64,000 bases of DNA from Mangrovibacterium diazotrophicum (GTDB lineage: Bacteria > Bacteroidota > Bacteroidia > Bacteroidales > Prolixibacteraceae): the NCBI RefSeq assembly GCF_003610535.1, contig NZ_RAPN01000001.1, forward strand, positions 1,351,320 through 1,415,319, given 5' to 3'. Below, piece after piece: positions 54,822 to 62,108 of the stretch. The position numbers and the translations under genes are program-made. The notes below the pieces were generated by a model. It was not told the origin of the DNA and ran no database searches. It saw only the letters and a list, made by a program, of their open reading frames with translations. How positions within the stretch are numbered: the first letter of the stretch is position 1; each line of letters opens with the position of its first letter.

Positions 54822-55694
54822 ATGAAAGGAATCATACTAGCCGGCGGATCCGGCACACGCCTATACCCGATCACCAAAGGCATCTCGAAACAGTTATTGC
54901 CGATCTACGATAAACCGATGATCTATTACCCGCTGTCGGTTTTAATGTTAGCAGGTATTCGCGATATACTCATCATATCGACTCCCGAAGATCTTCCCAA
55001 CTTCGAAAAGCTATTGGGAAGCGGCAAAGAACTCGGACTAAACTTCAATTACAAAGTGCAACCCAGTCCTGATGGGTTGGCTCAGGCCTTTACCTTAGGA
55101 GCCGAATTCATCGGTGATGACGATGTTTGCATGGTTCTTGGAGATAACATCTTCTACGGTCATGGGTTTACAGACTTACTCAAAGAAGCACGTAAAAATG
55201 TGGAAGTCGAGAAGAAACCAACAGTATTCGGATACTATGTGAACGATCCGGAACGCTATGGTGTTGCCACTTTCGACGAAAAAGGCAACGTAACTTCAAT
55301 TGAAGAAAAGCCTGCCAAACCGGCTTCGAATTACGCGGTAATTGGCTTGTATTTCTATACCAATGACGTGGTTAAAGTGGCTTCAGAAATCCAGCCTTCT
55401 CCTCGTGGCGAATACGAAATTACGACAGTTAATCAACACTATCTGTCTGAAGGACGATTGAAAGTAGAATTGATGGGCCGTGGTTATGCCTGGCTTGACA
55501 CCGGTACTCATAAATCGTTCCTGGATGCAAGTACCTTCATCGAAACTGTCGAAAGCCGCCAGGGCCTGAAAATTGCCTGCATCGAAGAAATTGCCTATAA
55601 AATGGGCTACATCAACAAAGAGCAACTGCTCCAACTGGCGGAACCGTTAAAGAAAAACGACTACGGTCAATATTTGATTAAGCTGGCGAAATAG
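54822..55694 (+). CDS. rfbA: Glucose-1-phosphate thymidylyltransferase
   Basis: Nucleotidyltransferase of 290 residues making dTDP-glucose. [20 protein letters not shown] at the N-terminus, [17 protein letters not shown], and [11 protein letters not shown] are diagnostic; [18 protein letters not shown] and [17 protein letters not shown] end the protein. I start at 54822, since the upstream 42 in-frame codons are encoded by the spacer repeats and do not resemble any RfbA N-terminus. It works just before RfbB in the pathway. Confidence 0.96.
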   Translation: MKGIILAGGSGTRLYPITKGISKQLLPIYDKPMIYYPLSVLMLAGIRDILIISTPEDLPNFEKLLGSGKELGLNFNYKVQPSPDGLAQAFTLGAEFIGDDDVCMVLGDNIFYGHGFTDLLKEARKNVEVEKKPTVFGYYVNDPERYGVATFDEKGNVTSIEEKPAKPASNYAVIGLYFYTNDVVKVASEIQPSPRGEYEITTVNQHYLSEGRLKVELMGRGYAWLDTGTHKSFLDASTFIETVESRQGLKIACIEEIAYKMGYINKEQLLQLAEPLKKNDYGQYLIKLAK

Positions 55695-55746
55695 AGACAT
55701 AGAACGAGGTAGAGCGTTACTGCAATATTCCTCTTCGAATAAATGC

Positions 55747-55819
55747 CATTGCGAACGTAGTGAAGCAATCTCTTTTTAGCTTCGATGAAAATATTGCTTC
55801 GTCGTTACTCCTCGCAATG
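55747..55819. repeat. Palindromic spacer repeat (CATTGCGA...TCGCAATG)
   Basis: CATTGCGA (55747-55754) pairs with TCGCAATG (55812-55819), and GAAGCAAT (55762-55769) with ATTGCTTC (55793-55800), a nested palindrome within the 199-base rfbA-rfbC spacer. Repeats of the form TTGCGAACGAAGTGAAGCAATC are known in spacers of many bacteria; this looks like one imperfect copy. It is followed by GATAACTCGCTTCACTCGCG, a second short inverted text. Confidence 0.75.
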
Positions 55820-55893
55820 ACGAATATATAATGGAGAGTGATAACTCGCTTCACTCGCGAACTACAATTAATTAGCGTACTAAAACGAAAAAA

Positions 55894-56484
55894 ATGAACA
55901 TCATCCCAACCAATATACCCGATGTCTTAATCTTCGAACCAAAAGTCTTCGGGGATTCGAGAGGTTATTTTTTTGAGTCATTCAGACAAGACGTATTTCA
56001 AAAAGCAGTCGGTAAAATCCATTTTGTGCAGGATAACCAATCGAAATCGTCCTATGGTGTTTTACGGGGCTTACATTTTCAACGCCCTCCTTTCACGCAA
56101 TCAAAACTGGTACGTTGCATGGAAGGCGAAGTTTTGGACGTAGCTGTTGATATTCGGGTTGGTTCACCAACTTACGGTGAGCACGCAGCCGTTCGACTTT
56201 CGGCTGAAAACCAGCGGCAGTTATGGGTCCCACAGGGATTTGCACACGGCTTTGTGGTATTAAGCGATACTGCTGTTTTCGCCTACAAATGTGATAACTA
56301 CTACGCTCCGGAATACGACGGCGGCTTATTGTGGAATGATTCCGAACTTGGAATCGACTGGCTGGTACCAGCTGATGAAATTCGATTATCAGACAAAGAT
56401 CAGAAACAACCCGTATTTAGCTCAATCAAACATTTCAACTACGACGATTTTAAACAAGAAAAAGTTTATCCAAAGATTGGGTAA
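55894..56484 (+). CDS. rfbC: dTDP-4-dehydrorhamnose 3,5-epimerase
   Basis: Cupin-fold epimerase of 196 residues. IFEPKVFGDSRGYFFESFRQ at the start, VQDNQSKSSYGVLRGLHFQR with the catalytic histidine, VRCMEGEVLDVAVDIRVGSP, and LWVPQGFAHGFVVLSDTAVF are family blocks; YYAPEYDGGLLWNDSELGID follows. The rfbD reductase needed to finish dTDP-L-rhamnose is not found in this window. Confidence 0.96.
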   Translation: MNIIPTNIPDVLIFEPKVFGDSRGYFFESFRQDVFQKAVGKIHFVQDNQSKSSYGVLRGLHFQRPPFTQSKLVRCMEGEVLDVAVDIRVGSPTYGEHAAVRLSAENQRQLWVPQGFAHGFVVLSDTAVFAYKCDNYYAPEYDGGLLWNDSELGIDWLVPADEIRLSDKDQKQPVFSSIKHFNYDDFKQEKVYPKIG

Positions 56485-56487
56485 TTT

Positions 56488-56612
56488 ATTGAAAGGTGTT
56501 GAATTATTGAACTGGTTGCTGCTTTCGGCTTGGAACTTAAAACTTGGAATTTGAAACGGTTCAATCTTTTGCGTAGGAATTCAACGAGCTGAGAGCGATT
56601 TAACGAATCAAC
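56488..56612. repeat. Word-like degenerate repeats after rfbC
   Basis: TTGAAAGGTGTTGAATTATTGAAC, split words of the TTGTTGAA family, then GGAACTTAAAACTTGGAATTTG and AACGAATCAACACTTCAACG. They match in style the spacers at 14107, 54690 and 60658. Confidence 0.5.
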
Positions 56613-56651
56613 ACTTCAACGTCTTTCCATAAAGATATTATCAAATCACTT

Positions 56652-56690
56652 CTATCCGGATCATAGGAGCCTTTCATCCGGATAGTTTTT
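56652..56690 (+). terminator. Rho-independent terminator after rfbC
   Basis: CTATCCGGAT (56652-56661) pairs with ATCCGGATAG (56676-56685), 14-base loop, followed by TTTTT. It ends the rfb transcript and lies directly against the promoter box of the next gene. Confidence 0.85.
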
Positions 56691-56691
56691 C

Positions 56692-56699
56692 TATTTTTG
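56692..56699 (+). promoter_or_regulatory. Candidate -7 box for the WecA-like gene
   Basis: TATTTTTG, full TAnnTTTG match, 16 bases before the start at 56716 and immediately after the terminator T tract. Confidence 0.55.
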
Positions 56700-56715
56700 C
56701 GCCAAAACAAATTTA

Positions 56716-57438
56716 ATGTCCGAATATATCGCTGCAAGCATTGCTTTCCTGATCCCGCTCATTGCTGTTTATATTGTTCAGCCATCGGTCGCAAAAGTAG
56801 CCCTTGCCAAAAACTTTATTGCAGAGCCCGAAGACAAACTACCAGGCATTCCCTTGTTAAGTTTGGGCGGTGTCTCCATGTTTATCGGGATCAATCTTTC
56901 GATTGCCTTGATTAGCAACCGTACAGGCTTCGTTAGCATGCACGACTTACTTGCAGCTCTTATCGTTTTGTTCTTCAGCGGCTTCCTGATGGATACAAAT
57001 CTGGCTTTCCGATACTTCCGTTTCGCCGTAAAAATGCTTGCTGCAATTTTGGTTGTTGTTCGTTTTCACGAAGGTCCACAGCCTCTATTTTCGATGCTCC
57101 CCACATGGATGGATGTTATTCTGCAAATAGGATTTATCGTCGTTTTTATGTTCGCTTTTCATCGCCTAACCAAAGCCAGAAAAACCCTTTTTCTACTTTT
57201 GGGATTAGTGAATGCAATTGGGCTTGGCCTTTACTTCGGTACAACAGCTAATGTTCAATATTGGGCAATTCTGGCTTTTAGTTTGGCTGGCAGCCTTGCC
57301 GGTATATTAAGCTACAGCCGTTATGCGCTATACCGCCAAAAACCGCTTCCCCTGATTGGACATACAGGTATTTATATATCGGCTTTGATCCTGGCCACAC
57401 TATGGCTAAACGTCTTGTTTTTGAATCCGATTTTTTAA
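56716..57438 (+). CDS. Reduced WecA/MraY-like membrane protein lacking catalytic motifs
   Basis: Integral membrane protein of 240 residues with about seven or eight hydrophobic segments. Its layout follows the polyprenyl-phosphate sugar-1-phosphate transferase family (WecA/TagO/MraY): AEPEDKLPGIPLLSLGGVSM (36-55) matches the RPN-KxHxxPxPxxGG loop, FFSGFLMDTNLAF (86-98) stands where GxxDD occurs, VNAIGLGLYFG (165-175) where NxxNxxDGxDGLA occurs, and PLIGHTGIYISALILA (212-227) where xMGDxGSxxLGxxL occurs. The metal-binding and catalytic aspartates are missing at all three sites, and the protein is about 100 residues shorter than active enzymes. It is probably not a transferase; a regulatory or binding role for undecaprenyl phosphate is possible. 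No other priming transferase gene is in the window. Confidence 0.65.
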   Translation: MSEYIAASIAFLIPLIAVYIVQPSVAKVALAKNFIAEPEDKLPGIPLLSLGGVSMFIGINLSIALISNRTGFVSMHDLLAALIVLFFSGFLMDTNLAFRYFRFAVKMLAAILVVVRFHEGPQPLFSMLPTWMDVILQIGFIVVFMFAFHRLTKARKTLFLLLGLVNAIGLGLYFGTTANVQYWAILAFSLAGSLAGILSYSRYALYRQKPLPLIGHTGIYISALILATLWLNVLFLNPIF

Positions 57439-57678
57439 TAAAAGAAAAGCGGCAACATTAATAAGTAATGTGATTTATCTTGTTCAAAAGATACACATCC
57501 TTCTTCTTATTTATGTTTCAGGACGGCTTCGTTTAATCTCCATTCTTCAGACCTGCTCCATCGCTCCATCGACAAAAAAAGCTTTCAAAAAAAACAGTTC
57601 AATCGTAAATATTTTGTAAAATAATTGCGATCTTCGAACTGCCCTGTGTATCATTGAGAGTAGAGAAGAAAAAAAGCC

Positions 57679-59070
57679 ATGAAAAGAACCTTACCGTTCC
57701 TTTTTGTCTTGTCGTTATTTTCATTGACTGCTTTTTCGCAACTCAGCGAAGTTTCGGTTAGTGCGACAACATTAGGAAAAAAAGGAAGTGAAGTGCCGTT
57801 CTGGTTTACACACAACCAATTCGGGAAATACGAGCAACAAGTCAGAAGTCAATTTCAAACAGAAGTCGATTATTCCGGCATTTATCCAATCGACCAGAAT
57901 TTCAATGTTGTAACTGGCGTTGATTGCGCAGTTTCATACGATGCTTATTCAAGCCGTTTTATGATTATTCAAGGCTACGCCGGCCTATCCAATCGCCTTG
58001 CAATATTTCGTATCGGGGCATTTGCCAACGACATTGAATTTGACAACCTATCGACGTCAAACGGTGATATTGTGAGTTCAGTCAATTACAGACCAATTCC
58101 AAAGATTAGCCTGACCAGCAACGACTTTATACCCTCACCTGTTTGGAAGAAATATTTCTCTTTCAAATTCGCTTACGAAGAAGGTTTTCTTGAAAACGAC
58201 CGCTATATCCGCAACGCGATGCTTCATCACGACCAGCTGTACATCAGATACCGAGCTTCACAAAAGTTAACCGTAACAGCCGGTGTCAACCGCTACATTT
58301 TTTGGGGAGGTACACAACCCGATGGAGAGCAACTCCCAAGCGACTTTAAAAGCTATGTTCGTTATTTAACTGGTCGCAGTGGTGACAGCCAGTTTTTGCA
58401 GACCGACCGGGATAACGTTGCCGGAAACCAGCTGGGTAGTTATTTACTAAGCCTGAGACATTCATTTAAAGCTTGGGACGCTGAATTCCGCATGACACAT
58501 CCCTTTGAAGATCACTCCGGAATGGAATTCGACAATTGGCGGGATAACCTGATCACCTTGTTCATCAACCGAAAAAAGAAAGGGCGTCCTGTTGATGCTC
58601 TTCTGTTCGAATTTATGTACACCAAGGACCAAAGTGGAGATCGACACCAATTAACCGGCCCCAGATCCCAACGCATGCGAGGACTGGATAATTACTTCAA
58701 CCATGGTGTTTATAAAAGTGGTTTCGTGTACAAAGATTACAGCATGGGAACGCCTTTATTTACACCAATTATCTATCCGATGAGTTCGGGAAAAGGCTTT
58801 GCCAATAACCGGGTGGTTGCCTGGCATGTTGGGGCTAACGGGTACATTCTAGCCAACCTAAGTTGGAGAACGTTGATAACCTACACACGAAATTTTGGAA
58901 CCTATTCTCGCCGGCTTGAACCCTACCGCTACCAATGGTATACAATGGGTGAATTGAACTGGTTGATTCCGGAACAAAAATTTACGATCACCGGTTTGGC
59001 TGGAATTGATTACGGAGATCTAAGCGGAAAAAAACTCGGACTTGGACTAACTTTAAAGAAAGATTTCTAG
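57679..59070 (+). CDS. wzi: Capsule assembly protein Wzi family (outer-membrane beta-barrel)
   Basis: Exported protein of 463 residues with signal MKRTLPFLFVLSLFSLTAFS. Wzi-family (PF14052) text includes SEVPFWFTHNQFGKY, EEGFLENDRYIRNAMLHHDQ, and LTVTAGVNRYIFWGGTQPDG, with further barrel strands ending in LGLGLTLKKDF. In Klebsiella and E. coli, Wzi is an outer-membrane lectin-like barrel that holds capsule at the surface. Its place at the end of the locus supports surface attachment of the polymer. It is 240 bases after the WecA-like gene. The spacer shows no clear promoter. Confidence 0.88.
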   Translation: MKRTLPFLFVLSLFSLTAFSQLSEVSVSATTLGKKGSEVPFWFTHNQFGKYEQQVRSQFQTEVDYSGIYPIDQNFNVVTGVDCAVSYDAYSSRFMIIQGYAGLSNRLAIFRIGAFANDIEFDNLSTSNGDIVSSVNYRPIPKISLTSNDFIPSPVWKKYFSFKFAYEEGFLENDRYIRNAMLHHDQLYIRYRASQKLTVTAGVNRYIFWGGTQPDGEQLPSDFKSYVRYLTGRSGDSQFLQTDRDNVAGNQLGSYLLSLRHSFKAWDAEFRMTHPFEDHSGMEFDNWRDNLITLFINRKKKGRPVDALLFEFMYTKDQSGDRHQLTGPRSQRMRGLDNYFNHGVYKSGFVYKDYSMGTPLFTPIIYPMSSGKGFANNRVVAWHVGANGYILANLSWRTLITYTRNFGTYSRRLEPYRYQWYTMGELNWLIPEQKFTITGLAGIDYGDLSGKKLGLGLTLKKDF

Positions 59071-59235
59071 AACAAATATTCAGATTACCGGACATCGGAT
59101 CACCAGTTTTTCAGATGTTGAATCAACAAAAACTAACGAAAGGTACTTGAAGGCTGTAGAAAAAAGATAGTACACTAGCCGGGCAACCCGAATTTGAAAA
59201 AAACGATCATGCCCTCAATGCAAAAGATAACTTCG

Positions 59236-59263
59236 CGCCTCTGCGTCTTTGCGTCTTTGCGTG
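59236..59263. repeat. GCGTCTTT-type word repeat
   Basis: CGCCTCTGCGTCTTTGCGTC followed by TTTGCGTGA: two tandem GCGTCTTT words after a GCCTCT word, in the wzi-thrC spacer. Text of this kind is familiar from Bacteroidota spacers. Confidence 0.55.
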
Positions 59264-59276
59264 ATAGACTTTCAAC

Positions 59277-59321
59277 AAAAAGACGTTAGATCAAAGCTGT
59301 CGAACCTCCGATCTAACGTCT
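59277..59321 (-). terminator. Rho-independent terminator of the threonine operon
   Basis: Perfect 12-bp stem AGACGTTAGATC (59281-59292) with GATCTAACGTCT (59310-59321), 17-base loop, followed on the minus strand by TTTT. It lies 24 bases past the thrC stop. Confidence 0.85.
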
Positions 59322-59345
59322 AATATCTCGTGATCAAATGATCGT

Positions 59346-60653
59346 TTATTTTGCTTCTTGCAGCAGGAACTTTTTGAACGTTTCAAACTCCTTGTCCATC
59401 GGGACAGAAAGCTTTTCACCTTTCATAAACTCCGCCAATTTCTCAGGTAGTGCAACATTGCCTTTTCCAATAATCGACTCAACTGTCTCTGTGAATTTTG
59501 CGGGGTGTGCTGTCTCCAGGAAGACACCAACTTCACCTTCCGCCAAATCTGTTGCTAACGCTTTATAAGCGCAGGCACCATGCGGATCAAGCAAATATTG
59601 CTTTTCTGTGAATACATTAAACAAAACCTCACGAATTTCGTCGTCGCTGTACCGGAATCCCTTCATCACTGACGAAATTACTTCGTGTGAATGATCGTAT
59701 AGATCCAGAATACGGGCAAAGTTACTCGGATCACCGACATCCATCGCGTTGGCAATGGTTGCTACCGACGCACGAGGCTCGTATTTGCCGGTTTGCAAAT
59801 ATTTGTAGACAATATCGTTTTCGTTGTTGGCAGCGATGAAACGCTTCACCGGCAAGCCCATTTTTTGAGCGAATAAACCAGCTGTCAAGTTACCAAAGTT
59901 ACCGCTAGGCACCGCGATCACCAATTCATCCTGCAAGCCCTTCTCCTTCAATCTCGCGTAAGCGTTGAAATAATAAAACGCTTGTGGCAGGAAACGAGCG
60001 ACGTTGATGGAGTTGGCGGAAGTCAGGGTCAAGTTGCTTTTCAATTCTTCGTCAAGGAAAGCCGTTTTCACCAAACGCTGGCAATCGTCGAATGTTCCGG
60101 CAATTTCGATCGCCGTAATATTCTGCCCCAGCGTGGTAAATTGTTTTTCCTGGATTTCGCTCACCAAACCTTTCGGATAAAGTACATAAACATGAATGCC
60201 TTCGACGCCGAGGAAACCGTTCGCCACGGCACTTCCGGTATCGCCTGATGTCGCAACCAACACATTCACATGCTCGCTGTTTCCTTTCAAAAAGTAGCTC
60301 AGCAAACGCGCCATAAAACGGCCACCTACGTCTTTAAAAGCCAGCGTCGGCCCGTGGAAAAGCTCCAGCGAGTAGATGTTGTCCTGAACCGGCACAACCG
60401 GGCAATCAAACTGCAAGGTGTCGAAAACCAGCTCTTTCAAATCTGCTTCGGGGATGTCTTCTCCGAAGAAAGCTTTCGCCACTTCGAAGGCGATTTCCTG
60501 AAACGACAACTGATTGATCTTTTCAAAGAAAGATGCAGGAAGCGGGTTGATACGCTCCGGCATAAAAAGGCCTTTATCATCCGCCAATCCTTTAGTTACC
60601 GCTTCTTTCAGCGATACCTTCGGAACAGATTTATTGGTACTGTAGTATTGCAT
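59346..60653 (-). CDS. thrC: Threonine synthase
   Basis: PLP enzyme of 435 residues that converts O-phosphohomoserine to threonine. MQYYSTNKSVPKVSLKEAVT at the start, LFHGPTLAFKDVGGRFMARL with PLP lysine K107, and VATSGDTGSAVANGFLG for phosphate binding. The bases upstream of ATG 60653 are word-like spacer repeats, so the earlier in-frame ATG at 60671 is not used here. Last gene of the thrA-apgM-thrC operon and followed by a strong terminator. Confidence 0.96.
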   Translation of the reverse strand: MQYYSTNKSVPKVSLKEAVTKGLADDKGLFMPERINPLPASFFEKINQLSFQEIAFEVAKAFFGEDIPEADLKELVFDTLQFDCPVVPVQDNIYSLELFHGPTLAFKDVGGRFMARLLSYFLKGNSEHVNVLVATSGDTGSAVANGFLGVEGIHVYVLYPKGLVSEIQEKQFTTLGQNITAIEIAGTFDDCQRLVKTAFLDEELKSNLTLTSANSINVARFLPQAFYYFNAYARLKEKGLQDELVIAVPSGNFGNLTAGLFAQKMGLPVKRFIAANNENDIVYKYLQTGKYEPRASVATIANAMDVGDPSNFARILDLYDHSHEVISSVMKGFRYSDDEIREVLFNVFTEKQYLLDPHGACAYKALATDLAEGEVGVFLETAHPAKFTETVESIIGKGNVALPEKLAEFMKGEKLSVPMDKEFETFKKFLLQEAK

Positions 60654-60657
60654 GTTA

Positions 60658-60745
60658 GTTTCAAGTTTCAAGTTTTAAGTTTCAAGTCCGTTCCAGCGAC
60701 ATTTGAGTCAACTTTTGCTTCAGACCTCGAAACTACAAACTGAGT
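60658..60745. repeat. TTTCAAGTTT-type word repeats
   Basis: GTTTCAAGTTTCAAGTTTTA followed by AGTTTCAAGTCCG (three TTTCAAG words) and GACCTCGAAACTACAAACTG in the apgM-thrC spacer. Confidence 0.6.
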
Positions 60746-60770
60746 TTTATTAATAATTAATCAATAATCA

Positions 60771-61979
60771 CTAATCCTTCAAAAGCGCTTCCATGAACTC
60801 AGGTCCGTGCAGCAAACCATAGCTTCCTTTTTTCACGGTGAACTCATCGTAAGCTTCCACTTCATCAGCCACATTGCCGGGCTTGTAAATGATGAAAGGA
60901 ACCGGATCTTTCGTGTGAACGGTTGTCGCGCAAGGTGTCGGGTGATCCGGTAAGACGGCAATTGCCACCGGCTCGTCCATCTTGGCTGTTTCTTCAACCA
61001 GGTATTTCACTACCCGGTGATCCAAATATTCAATGGTTTTCGTTTTCAATTCAACATCACCTTCATGACCGGCTTCGTCGCTGGCCTCAATGTGCAGGTA
61101 AACCAAATCACATTCTTTCAGCGCGTCGATCGTTGCCTGTGCTTTTCCTTCGTAGTTGGTATCGTACAAGCCTGTTGCACCTTCAACGTGAATGACCTTC
61201 ATACCGGCGTAAACACCAATTCCCTGGATCAAATCCACTGCTGAAATCACAGCTGATTTTTCAACGCCATACATTTCTTTTAATGTCGGCATTTCCGGTT
61301 TGTAACCGGGCGACCAGGGCCAAATACTATTGGCAACATCCTTACCGGCAGCTTTCCGCTTTTGGTTAACCGGATGTTCCGGGAGAATTTCCATCGATTT
61401 CAGAATTAGCTCATTCAGCAATTCTGCAGTCGCTTTGGCTCCTTCTTCTTTTGCTTTTGGTAAATAGTCCTTCCAGGGTTTGCCCGGAACATCGTGCGGA
61501 GGTGTACAAGCCATTTGCTTCTTCCCTCCTTTTATCACCAACAAGTGACGATAAGAAACTCCTTTGTGGAAAATCACGCGCTCGCTTCCCAACTTCTCAT
61601 TCAGGAAGTCGATCAACTCGTGCGCTTCTTCGTTGGAAATGTGTCCTGCCGAGTGGTTTTTAATGTTCTCTCCAGCCAGGCAAATCAGGTTACAACGCAG
61701 TGCCAAATCTCCGGGCTCCAACACAACGCCCATGCTTGCTGCTTCCAGCGTTCCGCGACCTTCAAACACTTTCGGAACATCGTAGCCCAAAACGGCCATG
61801 TTCGCGATTTCGCTACCCGGGTGCATTCCTTCAGGAACGGTTTGCAACAGACCTGTTCTTCCCAACTTTGCCAACCGGTCGATTTCCGGTATGTCGGCCA
61901 TTTGCAGCGGTGTTTTTCCTCCGTAATTTTCCAATGGCTCATCAGCCATGCCGTCTCCTAAAACGATTATATATTTCAT
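60771..61979 (-). CDS. apgM: ApgM-family phosphoglycerate mutase-like protein, candidate homoserine kinase of the threonine operon
   Basis: Alkaline-phosphatase-superfamily protein of 402 residues (COG3635). The metal/phosphate sites are visible as VLGDGMADEPLENYGGKTPL, GMHPGSEIANMAVLGYD with the nucleophile serine, and near the end LPDHPTPCATTVHTKDPVPF with aspartate and histidine ligands. Members of this family act as cofactor-independent phosphoglycerate mutases in archaea. In Bacteroidota the gene sits between thrA and thrC, where thrB is otherwise expected, and no thrB gene is present here, so a homoserine phosphorylation role is proposed from context. Spacers of 117 bases to thrC and 129 bases to thrA are filled with word repeats. 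Confidence 0.85.
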   Translation of the reverse strand: MKYIIVLGDGMADEPLENYGGKTPLQMADIPEIDRLAKLGRTGLLQTVPEGMHPGSEIANMAVLGYDVPKVFEGRGTLEAASMGVVLEPGDLALRCNLICLAGENIKNHSAGHISNEEAHELIDFLNEKLGSERVIFHKGVSYRHLLVIKGGKKQMACTPPHDVPGKPWKDYLPKAKEEGAKATAELLNELILKSMEILPEHPVNQKRKAAGKDVANSIWPWSPGYKPEMPTLKEMYGVEKSAVISAVDLIQGIGVYAGMKVIHVEGATGLYDTNYEGKAQATIDALKECDLVYLHIEASDEAGHEGDVELKTKTIEYLDHRVVKYLVEETAKMDEPVAIAVLPDHPTPCATTVHTKDPVPFIIYKPGNVADEVEAYDEFTVKKGSYGLLHGPEFMEALLKD

Positions 61980-61998
61980 GGTAAAAATCCCAATTATT

Positions 61999-62106
61999 TA
62001 AATTTCAAACTCCAAATAGTCTTGAGTCCTGAGATCTGAGTTTTAACCGAAAGCCTAAATATTCAGTTCTCTCCACTCGCCTCTCGTTACTCACGACTCA
62101 CGTCTC
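61999..62106. repeat. Word-like repeats between thrA and apgM
   Basis: AATTTCAAACTCCAAATAGTC, then GAGTCCTGAGATCTGAGTTTT and, at 62087-62103, GTTACTCACGACTCACG, a piece of the heptamer array text at 14213-14233. Confidence 0.5.
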
Positions 62107-62108
62107 CC

